A stretch of 64,000 nucleotides of DNA from Candidatus Enterousia intestinigallinarum (lineage in GTDB: Bacteria; Pseudomonadota; Alphaproteobacteria; Rs-D84): contig OX097180.1 of NCBI GenBank assembly GCA_944407095.1, positions 310,001 to 374,000 on the forward strand, written 5' to 3'. Numbering within the stretch: the stretch's first letter is position 1; each line of letters begins with the position of its first letter. Positions 1-8,264 of the stretch are shown piece after piece. Position numbers and translations under genes: made by a program. The notes below the pieces were generated by a model. That model saw only the letters and a program-made list of their open reading frames with translations. It did not search any database and had not been told where the DNA came from.

Positions 1-1334
1 AACAGGAATACGTCTTGTGAAACCTCGGCAATATTATTTCGCAGGGATTGCAACGTGAACTTTTTAATATCAGTTTTGTTGATTTCAATCGTACCCCGCT
101 GTGGTTCGTAAAAACGTTCTATCAAATTAAACATAGTCGTTTTACCGCCACCGGATGGCCCCACCAGCGCACAAACTTTACCCGCCGGCACGTTCAGGTT
201 TACATCACGCAACACCGGTTCACCCGGCACATATTCAAAAGAAACGTGATTGAACTTTACGGACATTTTGCCCGGCTTTAATTCGACGGCATTCGGCGAA
301 TCCTGGATATCCGGCCGGCTGTCCAGGAAATCAAACAAAACTTCGGCCGCCAGCAATCCGTGCTGTATGGTGTTGCTGGTACTGGTTATACTGCGCGCTG
401 GTTTATACGCCGCGGTCAATGCCAACAGAAACGCCGTAAAGTCACCGGTTGTCATCGCCCCCGTCACAATAAAGTGACCACCCGCAATCAGCGCCATACA
501 CAACCCGATTGAAATCATCAGTTCCAATAACGGCGACTGCAATGCGAACGCCTGGGTTCCCTTGTACGAATTTACCATAGAAGAATTCAGCACACGTGCA
601 AACTTCTGCGATTCGGTTTTTTCGTTTGCAAACGCCTGAATCGTTTTCATTCCGTGCAGTGTCTGGTTCAAATGTTGCGACACATCGTTTGCAATACCAA
701 ACGATTCGCGCGACAGTTTGCGACGGCGACGCATAATCAGCACCATCGGTATCATAATCGCCGGCACCAGGAATATCAGAACCGCACATAATTGCGGCGC
801 ATAATACACCATCAGCCCCAGCGTCATCGCCAGGGTCGCGAACTGTTGAACCGTATTGATAAGCGTACCCGTCACCAGATTCAGCACCGCACCCGCCTGA
901 ACCCCGAAATAATTCAGATGCTTTCCAATTCCGTCCCCATAAAACTTAGCCAGGTTCATTTTAACCATATGGTCATAAATACGCTGCTGTAAAGTGGCAC
1001 TGGCGTTCAGGCCAGCTTTGGCCATCAGCAGTGATTTCGCATAACTGAATATACCCTTGAACCCAAAAGCGGCAATAACCTGCAGACCAAACAAGTAAAT
1101 ATGCGTCATACTTTTTTGTATAAACGCCTTGTCCACGACCTGTTGAACCAGGGTTATTGTGTATGCTTCGGCCGCGGCAGCCAGAACAGTCGCGACAACA
1201 CCGGCCAGCAGCCACCGCCACTGTGGTTTGCCAATTTCACGCCATACGCGTGCATACAGCGACCATTTTATGCGACCGTTGTTTTCGTCGCCCTTGACCA
1301 ATTTTTTTATACTTTTCTTTACATTCTTTAACAT
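1..1334 (-). CDS. ABC exporter, fused membrane and ATPase domains (partial, C-terminus off the window)
   Basis: Inner-membrane half-transporter of the MsbA/multidrug-lipid exporter type, expected to act as a homodimer that couples ATP hydrolysis to export. Reading the minus strand from an ATG at 1334 gives about 444 residues. First come hydrophobic membrane segments (for example around WRWLLAGVVATVLAAAAEAY and QLCAVLIFLVPAIMIPMVLI), then the start of a nucleotide-binding domain with Walker A GPSGGGKTT. The frame is still open at base 1, in the Q-loop region (EVSQDVFL). The signature motif, Walker B and stop lie outside the window. Family assignment is confident. The substrate (lipid A, drug or peptide) cannot be told from this part. 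Confidence 0.9.
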   Translation of the reverse strand, partial: MLKNVKKSIKKLVKGDENNGRIKWSLYARVWREIGKPQWRWLLAGVVATVLAAAAEAYTITLVQQVVDKAFIQKSMTHIYLFGLQVIAAFGFKGIFSYAKSLLMAKAGLNASATLQQRIYDHMVKMNLAKFYGDGIGKHLNYFGVQAGAVLNLVTGTLINTVQQFATLAMTLGLMVYYAPQLCAVLIFLVPAIMIPMVLIMRRRRKLSRESFGIANDVSQHLNQTLHGMKTIQAFANEKTESQKFARVLNSSMVNSYKGTQAFALQSPLLELMISIGLCMALIAGGHFIVTGAMTTGDFTAFLLALTAAYKPARSITSTSNTIQHGLLAAEVLFDFLDSRPDIQDSPNAVELKPGKMSVKFNHVSFEYVPGEPVLRDVNLNVPAGKVCALVGPSGGGKTTMFNLIERFYEPQRGTIEINKTDIKKFTLQSLRNNIAEVSQDVFL

Positions 1335-1406
1335 AGCAATATATTATAAGTTGCGTTATAAAACGTGTCCAGTGAAAGATTACAATCACAATTTTTCATT
1401 TTTAAT

Positions 1407-1435
1407 TTGACAATATTATCAAAAGTGTATAAAAT
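1407..1435 (+). promoter_or_regulatory. Sigma70-type promoter for tRNA-Ala/rpsU
   Basis: TTGACA at 1407-1412 and TAAAAT at 1430-1435 are 17 bases apart. This predicts a start near 1442, about 40 bases before the tRNA. Confidence 0.6.
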
Positions 1436-1481
1436 TTGTGGGCTTTCAAAGAGTTTTTGAAGCAACAAAGGGCAAAGTTTT

Positions 1482-1557
1482 GGGGTCATAGCTCAGTTGG
1501 TAGAGCACCTGCTTTGCAAGCAGGGGGTCGTCAGTTCGAGTCTGATTGGCTCCACCA
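1482..1557 (+). tRNA. tRNA-Ala (anticodon TGC)
   Basis: A 76-base cloverleaf with an encoded CCA end. The acceptor stem GGGGTCA pairs with TGGCTCC and includes the G3:U70 wobble that identifies alanine tRNAs. The anticodon loop is CTTTGCAAG in a CTGC-type stem, with TGC as anticodon, and the T-arm contains GTTCGAG. It is followed after 36 bases by rpsU, so both probably share one promoter. Confidence 0.97.
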
Positions 1558-1593
1558 AAAAATATAAAATGCGTTAAAGGGGGTGAATATACG

Positions 1594-1800
1594 ATGGTAA
1601 AAGTTCTGGTTCGCGACAATAACGTCGAACAGGCATTGCGTGTTGCAAAGCGCAAATCGCAAAAAGAAGGCCTGTATCGCGAGATGAAGGAACGTCAGCG
1701 TTATGAAAAACCAACCACAAAACGCAAACGTATGAAGGAAGAAGCCGTTCGCAACGAAAAGAAACGTCAATCAAAACAGCGTATGGTTTTCGGATTCTAA
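1594..1800 (+). CDS. rpsU: 30S ribosomal protein S21
   Basis: Small basic protein of the 30S subunit needed for efficient initiation. The 68 residues begin [16 protein letters not shown] and continue with the family's helical Arg/Lys-rich body ([20 protein letters not shown]) and a basic tail. The length is normal. The ATG at 1594 has a purine-rich AAAGGGGGTGA ribosome binding site. An upstream in-frame ATG inside the tRNA is not credible as a start. It lies directly behind tRNA-Ala and is closed by a strong terminator. Confidence 0.96.
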   Translation: MVKVLVRDNNVEQALRVAKRKSQKEGLYREMKERQRYEKPTTKRKRMKEEAVRNEKKRQSKQRMVFGF

Positions 1801-1814
1801 AAAAAATAATTATT

Positions 1815-1846
1815 AAAAAACGTCCCGACTGGGACGTTTTTTTATT
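1815..1846. terminator. Bidirectional intrinsic terminator
   Basis: Stem CGTCCC/GGGACG at 1821-1826 and 1831-1836 with T-runs on both strands. It can end rpsU and the convergent Cys-rich gene. Confidence 0.85.
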
Positions 1847-1848
1847 GG

Positions 1849-2676
1849 CTAATCTTCGGAATAATTACAATTTTGTGTAAATTGATATGTACCCGCGGTT
1901 TCAGTTATACTGCGATTTGCGGTAATATAGCACCTGGTTATATGCGACGGTTCGGGCTCGTTAATGGGGCACCCATTATCTGTTGTTCCATACACCCCAC
2001 CCAACGCCGGACAACGCAGACAGTCATAATCCTTGCCCTGATTGGTAATAACACCATCCACATAATTATTATTTACCAAATAATAACCTACGTCACAGCA
2101 CGGCAAGTTATCCGCACCAGCACATTCACCGTGTGTTGGACACGCCTTGCAATTTGGAGCTGCACCAAATATCAATTTACCCCCGCCATCATAATAGCCA
2201 CTTAAACAATCGCTATATTCACATCTGTTTGTCGATGTATTACAGCGCGTTTGGTAACCCTTGCCGGAAATAGTGGTCCAAGAAGTTTTGCCCTCGCACA
2301 CTAATCCATCGCATATCCTTTTACAATACGTCCACGTTACTTTACAATCTGTGGCTTCTGTTGATGTTGCCGTTACCGTCGTTAGTTCATATCCACTATA
2401 ACACGCTGTACAATATGTTTTCTTACGCTGAACATACTGGGACATATTTTGTGAATTACGTGCCATATAAGATATTGTTGCAGTCGCAGAACATCCCGTT
2501 GTTGATGTTGATGGGGTCAAACTGGCATCTTCCGCTATACTACTGCCATAAGAAGTGGTACAATTCCACCAAGTATTTTCACCCGCATCTGTTACCGATG
2601 CTGCCGCAAATGCCGCGGTACTGTATACAGTCGATACCAATATTGCCGTACAAAACTGACCGATTGTATTCGGCAA
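1849..2676 (-). CDS. Exported Cys-rich protein, unknown function
   Basis: Unrecognised family. The frame gives 275 residues with a hydrophobic N-terminal export signal ending near STAAFAAAS, then about 30 cysteines, many in C-x2-C or C-x2-GY patterns (TYCTACYSGYE, CKACPTHGEC). The last 30 residues (CYITANRSITETAGTYQF) resemble the C-terminal motif of the adjacent plus-strand Cys-rich protein and of the small cassette proteins. The start is unclear: the frame has no ATG, the best start is a TTG at 2676 without a good ribosome binding site, and the stop upstream is about 14 codons away. A promoter (TTGACG/TAAAAT) and a hairpin lie upstream. Extracytoplasmic location is inferred; the start is the weak point. 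Confidence 0.7.
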   Translation of the reverse strand: MPNTIGQFCTAILVSTVYSTAAFAAASVTDAGENTWWNCTTSYGSSIAEDASLTPSTSTTGCSATATISYMARNSQNMSQYVQRKKTYCTACYSGYELTTVTATSTEATDCKVTWTYCKRICDGLVCEGKTSWTTISGKGYQTRCNTSTNRCEYSDCLSGYYDGGGKLIFGAAPNCKACPTHGECAGADNLPCCDVGYYLVNNNYVDGVITNQGKDYDCLRCPALGGVYGTTDNGCPINEPEPSHITRCYITANRSITETAGTYQFTQNCNYSED

Positions 2677-2693
2677 AAATGGGGAGTAAAAAA

Positions 2694-2768
2694 ATGCAGA
2701 AATCAGGGATTTTTACAAAAATAAAACCATCACTTTTAATCGGTGGTTTATTTTCGGCATTTGTTTAA
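2694..2768 (+). pseudogene. Orphan signal-peptide stub (24 codons)
   Basis: A short frame encodes a 24-residue peptide beginning MQKSGIFTKIKPSLLIGG and then stops. It looks like an isolated signal peptide. It sits behind GGGGAG, and its upstream 27 bases repeat almost exactly the region before the real gene at 2859 (the shared block begins GACCGATT and runs through CGGCAAAAATGGGG). It is probably the leftover front end of a duplicated Cys-rich gene. It could also be an unexpressed chance frame. Confidence 0.4.
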
Positions 2769-2772
2769 TTTC

Positions 2773-2802
2773 ATTTTACCCCAATTTCTGCGCCCGCGTC
2801 AA
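2773..2802 (-). promoter_or_regulatory. Promoter for the minus-strand Cys-rich gene
   Basis: Reading the minus strand, TTGACG (2802-2797) and TAAAAT (2778-2773) are 18 bases apart. The predicted leader of about 90 bases holds a hairpin with an 8-bp stem (AAACCACC with GTGATGGTTT, one wobble) followed by a T-rich tract, so attenuation is possible. Confidence 0.5.
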
Positions 2803-2858
2803 CACCATTTTTGACGTTCCTTATCGACCGATTTTTTTCGGCAAAAATGGGGGAAAAT

Positions 2859-3539
2859 ATGTCACGCATAAAATTCAAATTGATACTATTAGCATTTTTA
2901 ATATCACCAAATATATCAAATGCTGCAAATGATATAGGCTATTACTGTGCCACAGATGCAGATATGCAATGTTATTGGTGTACTGCGGGCGGAATTGACC
3001 GTGGCGGATATTGTGGCAAAGATTACGCCGGCTGTAACGGCAAAGAGCCAATTTTGTTAAACAACGGGGACACCCGAACCAATTTGCGCCCAAATGCCAC
3101 CAGCCAATTTGACACATTACGCTGCACCACCAATGGTTTATGCCACACAAATTGCAGTTGGCGAACAAATGTTGAATACAGATATACGGACATATCTGGC
3201 GGTTTCGCCCAGGTCGAAGCAAATAACGGCGGATGTATGTGTAATGAATGGGTGCGCAACGGCTATGTTTGCGGCAGTGGATATTATGGCAGGGCAAATG
3301 AAACGGGGTCATCTGGTTGCACACAATGCCCGTCGTACACTAATACCGCGGGCCAAACATTTTACGGCAATAGCGAACCAGGCAGTAACACATTTATTAC
3401 AAATTGTTACCTGGACGGTGCAAACGGGCCTTTTTCCGATTCCGCCGGACAATATGATATAACAACGGACAAATGTTACTATGTCAACTATATTGTCGTT
3501 CCCGGTGTTCCAGGTGGCAGTATTGATATTACACAATAA
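2859..3539 (+). CDS. Exported Cys-rich protein, unknown function
   Basis: Unrecognised. It has 226 residues from the ATG at 2859, which follows GGGGGA; an in-frame upstream start at 2811 has no ribosome binding site. Residues 1-22 (MSRIKFKLILLAFLISPNIS, then NA) are a clear signal peptide with cleavage before AANDIG. The mature part carries about 20 cysteines in short loops (CMCNEWVRNGYVCGSGYYG, TQCPSY). Its last part, ITNCYLDGANGPFSDSAGQY, matches the [TS]D-x-SG-x-Y pattern that ends the cassette proteins. It probably folds outside the cytoplasm with disulfides. It is divergent from the minus-strand Cys-rich gene and ends at a terminator shared with clpX. Confidence 0.8.
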   Translation: MSRIKFKLILLAFLISPNISNAANDIGYYCATDADMQCYWCTAGGIDRGGYCGKDYAGCNGKEPILLNNGDTRTNLRPNATSQFDTLRCTTNGLCHTNCSWRTNVEYRYTDISGGFAQVEANNGGCMCNEWVRNGYVCGSGYYGRANETGSSGCTQCPSYTNTAGQTFYGNSEPGSNTFITNCYLDGANGPFSDSAGQYDITTDKCYYVNYIVVPGVPGGSIDITQ

Positions 3540-3568
3540 AAAACGGGGCGATTGCCCCGTTTTTTTAT
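3538..3568. terminator. Bidirectional intrinsic terminator
   Basis: ACGGGGC/GCCCCGT hairpin flanked by A- and T-runs, between the convergent Cys-rich gene and clpX. Confidence 0.85.
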
Positions 3569-4836
3569 GCAACCTTTTTTGCGTCGCGCAATATTTCAAT
3601 CGGCGGCTTTTTACCCAGCACAACGTTTTTATCAATCACGATTTCGGCCAGGTCTTCTTTTTCCGGTGCTTCGAACATCGGCTGTAACAGGATTTTTTCC
3701 AATATACTGCGCAGACCGCGTGCACCCGTCTTGCGTTCAACTGCCTTTTTGGCAATTTCGCGCAGCCCGTCATCCGTTATTGTCAGTTTAACGCCGTCCA
3801 TTTCCAACATTGCGGCATATTGCTTTACAATCGCGTTCTTCGGTTCGGTCAAGATTTTGACCAATGCGGCCTCGTCCAATTCCTGCAGGGTTGTAACAAT
3901 CGGCAATCGACCGACCAATTCCGGAATTATTCCGAACTTTACCAAATCTTCGGGTTGAACATCGCTCAGATAGTTTTTGGATTCGCGTTCTTTTTTCGAT
4001 TGAACGTTTGCGCCAAAACCGATGCCCGCACGTTCGTTTGTCCGCGCCCCAATAATCTTGTTCAGGCCGTCAAACGCCCCGCCGCAAATGAACAGAATCT
4101 TTGACGTGTCCAGTTGAACTGTGGCCTCGCCCGGGTGCTTGCGCCCCGCCCCGCCAGCCGGCACGTTTGCAACGGTACCTTCAACCAGTTTTAATAATGC
4201 CTGTTGAACACCTTCGCCGGAAACATCGCGGGTCAGTGACGGATTTTCCGATTTGCGCGCAATTTTATCAATTTCATCGATATAGATTATCCCGCGCCCC
4301 GCACGTTCAACATCAAAATTCGCATTTTGCAACAAACGCGTCAAAACACTTTCCACATCGTCGCCGACATATCCGGCCTCGGTCAGGGTGGTTGCGTCCG
4401 CGATTGCAAATGGTACGTCCAATATACGCGCCAACGTTTGCGCGAACAACGTTTTACCGGTGCCCGTCGGTCCAATCAGCAAAACATTTGATTTCTGGAT
4501 TTCAACATTGCTGTTCACCGCAACACTGTGGCGTTTGTAATGATTATATACGGCAACAGACAGCGTGCGCTTAGCATCATCCTGGCCGACAATATATTCG
4601 TTCAGAAAATTATAAATCTGACGCGGGGTCGGCAACTTTGACGTATCGGCGCCAGCTTCAGCCCGCATATCGTCCGCCATAATGTCGTTACACAGATTTA
4701 TACACTCGTCACAAATGCAGACATTGCGTCCGCTGACCAGTTTTTTCACCTCATACACGGCTTTGCCGCAAAAACTGCAGAACTGTGGCGCACCATTTTG
4801 TGCGGTATCACCAGAATTTATTTTATCGTCACTCAT
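3565..4836 (-). CDS. clpX: ATP-dependent Clp protease ATP-binding subunit ClpX
   Basis: AAA+ unfoldase that feeds tagged proteins to ClpP in the cytoplasm. The 423 residues match the usual length. An N-terminal zinc-binding domain has CSFCGK and CDECINLC. It is followed by Walker A GPTGTGKT, the pore loop in AGYVGDD, Walker [11 protein letters not shown], and the sensor region with [17 protein letters not shown]. The ATG at 4836 is preferred over an in-frame GTG 18 bases upstream because GGGGAGA then serves as the ribosome binding site and the product begins MSDDK as in relatives. It lies 32 bases downstream of clpP in the standard operon order. Confidence 0.98.
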   Translation of the reverse strand: MSDDKINSGDTAQNGAPQFCSFCGKAVYEVKKLVSGRNVCICDECINLCNDIMADDMRAEAGADTSKLPTPRQIYNFLNEYIVGQDDAKRTLSVAVYNHYKRHSVAVNSNVEIQKSNVLLIGPTGTGKTLFAQTLARILDVPFAIADATTLTEAGYVGDDVESVLTRLLQNANFDVERAGRGIIYIDEIDKIARKSENPSLTRDVSGEGVQQALLKLVEGTVANVPAGGAGRKHPGEATVQLDTSKILFICGGAFDGLNKIIGARTNERAGIGFGANVQSKKERESKNYLSDVQPEDLVKFGIIPELVGRLPIVTTLQELDEAALVKILTEPKNAIVKQYAAMLEMDGVKLTITDDGLREIAKKAVERKTGARGLRSILEKILLQPMFEAPEKEDLAEIVIDKNVVLGKKPPIEILRDAKKVA

Positions 4837-4868
4837 ATCCAATAATCTCCCCACAAATTTGGATAAAA

Positions 4869-5450
4869 TTATTTACGTTTCAAAACACCGTCAATCAGGC
4901 CGAAATCCTTGGCTTCGTCCGGGGTCATCCAGTTATCGCGTTCCATTGCATCAAACAGTTCTTTTTCTTTACGTCCGGTAAATTCAGACATCTGTTTAAT
5001 CAATGTCTTTTTATTTTTCTGATACTGTGCCATACGGATTTCCATATCGGTAATTTGACCTTCGGCCCCGGCCAATGGCTGGTGTATCATAATTTGCGTA
5101 TTTGGCAAAACGAAACGCTTGCCCTTTTCACCCGCCGCCAACAGCACCGATCCCATTGACGCCACCAACCCCATACCTATTGTCGATACCGGCGATTTAA
5201 TATACTGCATAGTATCCATAATCGCCCACCCCGCCGAAACATCACCGCCCGGCGAATTTATATAAACAGAAATGTCCGCATTTGGATTTTCCGATTCCAA
5301 GAACAACAACTGTGCCACAACCGTATTTGCCATATTAGGTTCAATCTGGCCACATATCATAACAATTCGGTCGCGCAATAATCTGGAATATATGTCAAAG
5401 GAACGTTCGCCACGGGGCGATTCCTCGATAACCATAGGTATTAAAGCCAT
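4869..5450 (-). CDS. clpP: ATP-dependent Clp protease proteolytic subunit ClpP
   Basis: Serine peptidase that forms the tetradecameric chamber used with ClpX. The 193 residues are normal length. The catalytic serine lies in [19 protein letters not shown], the histidine in [17 protein letters not shown], and the third triad residue in the following helix. The N-terminal processing region [20 protein letters not shown] is typical of proteobacterial ClpP. It is the first gene of the clpP-clpX pair. Upstream, around 5502-5511, lies a palindrome ATTCGCGAAT whose role is unknown. Confidence 0.98.
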   Translation of the reverse strand: MALIPMVIEESPRGERSFDIYSRLLRDRIVMICGQIEPNMANTVVAQLLFLESENPNADISVYINSPGGDVSAGWAIMDTMQYIKSPVSTIGMGLVASMGSVLLAAGEKGKRFVLPNTQIMIHQPLAGAEGQITDMEIRMAQYQKNKKTLIKQMSEFTGRKEKELFDAMERDNWMTPDEAKDFGLIDGVLKRK

Positions 5451-5560
5451 AATATAAATCCCTTTTTATTACAAATAAAACTATATCACACAAAAACCCG
5501 ATTCGCGAATTTATGATATATATAGTTTATAGTTATAAAAATACAAGTTTTATTCCAACA

Positions 5561-5588
5561 TTGACAAATGTTATGATTTGTATATCAT
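5561..5588 (+). promoter_or_regulatory. Promoter for the small helical protein
   Basis: TTGACA (5561-5566) and TATCAT (5583-5588) are spaced by 16 bases, just before the ribosome binding site AAAGGA. Confidence 0.6.
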
Positions 5589-5610
5589 ACACCCAAAAGG
5601 ATTTTTATTT

Positions 5611-5922
5611 ATGACACCAGAACACACAAACGGTTTTTATAATCTGGAAATGGCACGATTACGTTATGAAATTGCGCGCGCATACGCAACCAAGGCCGTA
5701 ATTAAACAAAGCAACCAAAATTTCCAGGATGCTTTAATCAACAAATCCATCAGTGTACACCAAGAAATTTTGGCATTGGAATCTGATTACATTGATATTC
5801 AAACATTACTATCCACATCACCAGAAACAAATATAATAAAATCCGCGATGAACATCGCATATCGACGCCATGACCATAAAATAGCAAAATATATATCCAA
5901 GTTGTGTGACCGCACACGATAA
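5611..5922 (+). CDS. Small hypothetical, mostly helical cytoplasmic protein
   Basis: Not recognised. From the ATG at 5611 the product has 103 residues, begins MTPEHTNGFYNLEMARLRYE and has no signal peptide or membrane segment. It looks largely helical, with heptad-like spacing in ARLRYEIARAYATKAVIKQS. A TTG at 5578 would add 11 residues, but the TTGACA/TATCAT promoter makes that region untranslated. It is monocistronic, between clpP and the first leader-RNA cassette. Coding status is supported by the good promoter and AAAGGA site. Confidence 0.65.
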   Translation: MTPEHTNGFYNLEMARLRYEIARAYATKAVIKQSNQNFQDALINKSISVHQEILALESDYIDIQTLLSTSPETNIIKSAMNIAYRRHDHKIAKYISKLCDRTR

Positions 5923-5927
5923 AAATA

Positions 5928-5957
5928 TTGCAAAACTTAAACTATATATAATATAAT
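5928..5957 (+). promoter_or_regulatory. Promoter of leader RNA copy A
   Basis: TTGCAA (5928-5933) and TATAAT (5952-5957) with an 18-base spacer predict a start at about 5964, exactly where the first hairpin of the leader begins. Confidence 0.65.
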
Positions 5958-5963
5958 ACTGAC

Positions 5964-6176
5964 GTTGACAGGTATTCTGTCAATGGGGTGTGACTACCCT
6001 TATGAACGCGTCGGAATATACAAACATGGCGCACAAAGTGCGCTGTTTTAATATTACGACGAAAAATAAACTCCTGAACATTTAGGTCAGGAGGGTCGCT
6101 GAATATCAAATACGCGACACAATTCGTTCAATTGTAGTCAACCTCCTGACCACCAAAACGCTTGGTGGTTTCTTTT
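5964..6176 (+). ncRNA. Structured leader RNA, copy A (upstream of cassette 1)
   Basis: Cis-regulatory RNA candidate. P1: TTGACAG 5965-5971 with CTGTCAA 5977-5983, then GGGGTG. P2 is long range: TGACTAC 5991-5997 with GTAGTCA 6134-6140, extended by TGAACG 6003-6008 with CGTTCA 6125-6130. An inserted hairpin (CGTCG...CGACG with GCGCAC/GTGCGC inside) lies at about 6009-6064. P3: CTCCTGA 6071-6077 with TCAGGAG 6087-6093. P4: GTCGC 6095-6099 with GCGAC 6114-6118 around the conserved GAATAT loop. A second CTCCTGA at 6143-6149 can compete for the P3 partner. It ends with terminator stem ACCACCAA/TTGGTGGT (6149-6156, 6162-6169) and TTTCTTTT. This copy is the most diverged, yet every helix is kept by paired changes. 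Confidence 0.8.
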
Positions 6177-6202
6177 AACCAAGAAAAAACAGGAGTTTGA
6201 AA

Positions 6203-6640
6203 ATGCACAAATATTTCTTAATCGCCGGCGCAATTTGTATCGCCACAATTTCACCAACTTTTGCAATATCCGTAATGCCAATTGGTGGTGTAACAAAATG
6301 CGTACAGTTATCACGTTCAACAACATGCGTCGCTGAACAACAAGCATCTACATCTAAAGTAGATTGGTCTGTAACTTGTGGCACAAAAAATATATCAGTC
6401 ATTGGAATTAGTATGTGCGCATCATCAAGCGGCAGTGCGGGCACCGCAAGCACATCATTATCAAGATCCGATGAAAATAATAACTGTTGGTGCAAAATGG
6501 TTTCACCTGCTGTTTCCAGATGGATATCCAGTGGCTTTTCTTCTGTTGCTTGCCACAGGGATTGCGCAGGTTCTTGCAGACGCGCATTGGAAGATAATTC
6601 CACCTTTCGTTCGGCAATGTTCAGTAATTTATCTGACTAA
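6203..6640 (+). CDS. Cassette 1 first gene: exported Cys-containing protein
   Basis: Unknown function; one of five paralogs. It has 145 residues. The ATG at 6203 follows AGGAG by 7 bases. The signal peptide MHKYFLIAGAICIATISPTF precedes a mature part with TKCVQL near the start, a variable middle, and the family block NNCWCKMVSPAVSRWI. It ends FRSAMFSNLSD as in the other copies. Predicted to be exported and disulfide-bonded. It is cotranscribed with the small partner gene 18 bases downstream. It sits behind a leader RNA with a terminator, so expression is probably attenuated. Compared with the other copies it has an extra segment (ISVMPIGG) after the signal peptide. Confidence 0.85.
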   Translation: MHKYFLIAGAICIATISPTFAISVMPIGGVTKCVQLSRSTTCVAEQQASTSKVDWSVTCGTKNISVIGISMCASSSGSAGTASTSLSRSDENNNCWCKMVSPAVSRWISSGFSSVACHRDCAGSCRRALEDNSTFRSAMFSNLSD

Positions 6641-6658
6641 ACAGATGGGGGACAAATC

Positions 6659-6961
6659 ATGAAACAAATATTTGTATTTATTATGGCAATCGCCCCAACA
6701 TGTGTGATTGCAGCCGCACCATCAACATCATGCCCCACGGGTTATGTCGCTATTACAGAAAGTTATTTAACCATTGAATCTGGCACCTGCCCATCGGGCA
6801 CTACGTCTGTTGGTTCAGCATACAGCTGTCTGGTATCAAATCCAAATGGTTCATGCATGATGTACGCGCCAACCGGGGTCAATTATACTGATAGTACCGG
6901 CACATACGAATTTACAGAACCATGCCCAATGTCTGGTATAAATATATCCCCTGTTGGATAA
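6659..6961 (+). CDS. Cassette 1 second gene: small exported protein
   Basis: Unknown function; 100 residues. The signal peptide MKQIFVFIMAIAPTCVIAAA is followed by PSTSCPTGYVAITESYLTIE, a central TCPSGTTSVGSAYSCL, and the family ending with CMMYAPTGVNYTDSTGTYEF. It has eight cysteines counting the one in the signal peptide, spaced as in the four other copies. This copy is the most diverged and has a longer tail. The ATG at 6659 is preceded by GGGGGAC. It is the last gene of the cassette, followed at once by a terminator shared with the convergent methyltransferase gene. Confidence 0.85.
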   Translation: MKQIFVFIMAIAPTCVIAAAPSTSCPTGYVAITESYLTIESGTCPSGTTSVGSAYSCLVSNPNGSCMMYAPTGVNYTDSTGTYEFTEPCPMSGINISPVG

Positions 6962-6990
6962 AAAAAACGGGGCGTCGGCCCCGTTTTTTA
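6961..6990. terminator. Bidirectional intrinsic terminator
   Basis: ACGGGGC/GCCCCGT hairpin with A- and T-runs, between cassette 1 and ccrM. Confidence 0.85.
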
Positions 6991-8088
6991 TGCAACTTTT
7001 TTCATATCACGCTTTACACTGCGCACATATTTGCGCAATTCGTCAATCGGAACCAGTGTCCCGTCGCGCTTTTCGGCCGACCAATAATCCCAACCGTTAA
7101 AACTGACACAATGCTGCAAACGCGCCGCCATAACGTGAATAGACGCTTTGCCGTGCAAACTGTGCGCCAACTGACCGTCGCGCGTAATCATAACACGTTC
7201 GCCACGCGGGCTGACCAATGTCTGGCCAACGTACAGCAATCCCGCCTCTATCAATTCTTTGAAGGCAACACGAATCTCGGCCCGTTTGGGGGTTGCCACC
7301 TCGATTTGCGACAAATCAATCGGCGTCACCGCATCAACACGGGCACGTGCCGCGGAAACATAAGATTCTTCGCGTTCAATACCGATAAAGTTACGTCCCA
7401 ATTCCTTGGCCGCGGCCGCAGTTGTACCACTGCCCAAAAACGGGTCTAAAATCACATCGCCCTGCTTGGTAGATGCCAAAATCACACGACGCAACAAATC
7501 CATCGGCTTTTGAGTATTGTGCAAACTTTTGCCACTTTCGTCCTTTACACGTTCTTCGCCCAGACAAATATTTATATTCCAGTCCGACCGCATTTGCTTG
7601 CCGCCGTTCAGTTTTTTCATTGTTTCATAATTAAATGTGTACTTGCCTGTCTTACGCGGGGTCGCCCAAATCAGCGTTTCGTGTGCATTTGTAAACCGTG
7701 TTCCACGGAAATTCGGCATAGGATTTGTTTTAACCCAAACAATATCGTTCAAAATCCAAAATCCCAAATCCTGTAAAATAGCACCCACCCGGAAAATATT
7801 ATGATAACTGCCGATAACCCACAATGCGCCATCCGGCTTCAACACCCGCTTACACTGGGTCAGCCAAGCACGAGTAAATTCGTCATACGCGGCGGGGCTT
7901 TCAAATGCGTCCCACGCATCACGCACGGCACGTGCCGCGGTTTGATCTTCGGGTCGATACAGCGTTTTTGCCCCCAGTTGCAGGTTATACGGCGCATCTG
8001 CAAATACCGCATCAACCGATGCATCGGGAATTCCGCGCATAACGTCGACACAATCGCCCGTTAAAATCTGGTTCAGGTACTTTTCCAT
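6988..8088 (-). CDS. ccrM: CcrM-type DNA adenine methyltransferase (predicted GANTC)
   Basis: Cell-cycle DNA methyltransferase of alphaproteobacteria, expected to methylate adenine in GANTC with S-adenosylmethionine. It has 366 residues. The order is typical of the beta class: the catalytic motif IV comes first ([10 protein letters not shown] near residue 30), then [14 protein letters not shown] and [11 protein letters not shown]. The SAM-binding motif (DPFLGSGTT) follows near residue 220 with [11 protein letters not shown]. The C-terminal roughly 85 residues ([13 protein letters not shown]... NGWDYW) are the CcrM extension needed for DNA binding. Oddity: motif IV reads DAPY instead of DPPY. 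It is monocistronic and convergent with cassette 1. The specificity comes from family knowledge. Confidence 0.93.
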   Translation of the reverse strand: MEKYLNQILTGDCVDVMRGIPDASVDAVFADAPYNLQLGAKTLYRPEDQTAARAVRDAWDAFESPAAYDEFTRAWLTQCKRVLKPDGALWVIGSYHNIFRVGAILQDLGFWILNDIVWVKTNPMPNFRGTRFTNAHETLIWATPRKTGKYTFNYETMKKLNGGKQMRSDWNINICLGEERVKDESGKSLHNTQKPMDLLRRVILASTKQGDVILDPFLGSGTTAAAAKELGRNFIGIEREESYVSAARARVDAVTPIDLSQIEVATPKRAEIRVAFKELIEAGLLYVGQTLVSPRGERVMITRDGQLAHSLHGKASIHVMAARLQHCVSFNGWDYWSAEKRDGTLVPIDELRKYVRSVKRDMKKVA

Positions 8089-8264
8089 CTCTCTCTGGTC
8101 TCAAAGTATATTTTATCACAAAACAGCCCCATTAAAAAGCCGCCGCACAAACCCCGAATATAAATAAAGTGCTTGATTTTTATAAAAAGCGCATTTTTTG
8201 CCCCAGAACCCGAAATTTAATTTCTTCTTTACAGTTGGGGATTTGATTGCTACCGTATATTAGT

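Noticed and set aside
1546-1593. Longer rpsU start inside the tRNA 3' end
   Set aside because: It would place the start codon in the tRNA; the ATG at 1594 has a good ribosome binding site and the normal S21 start.
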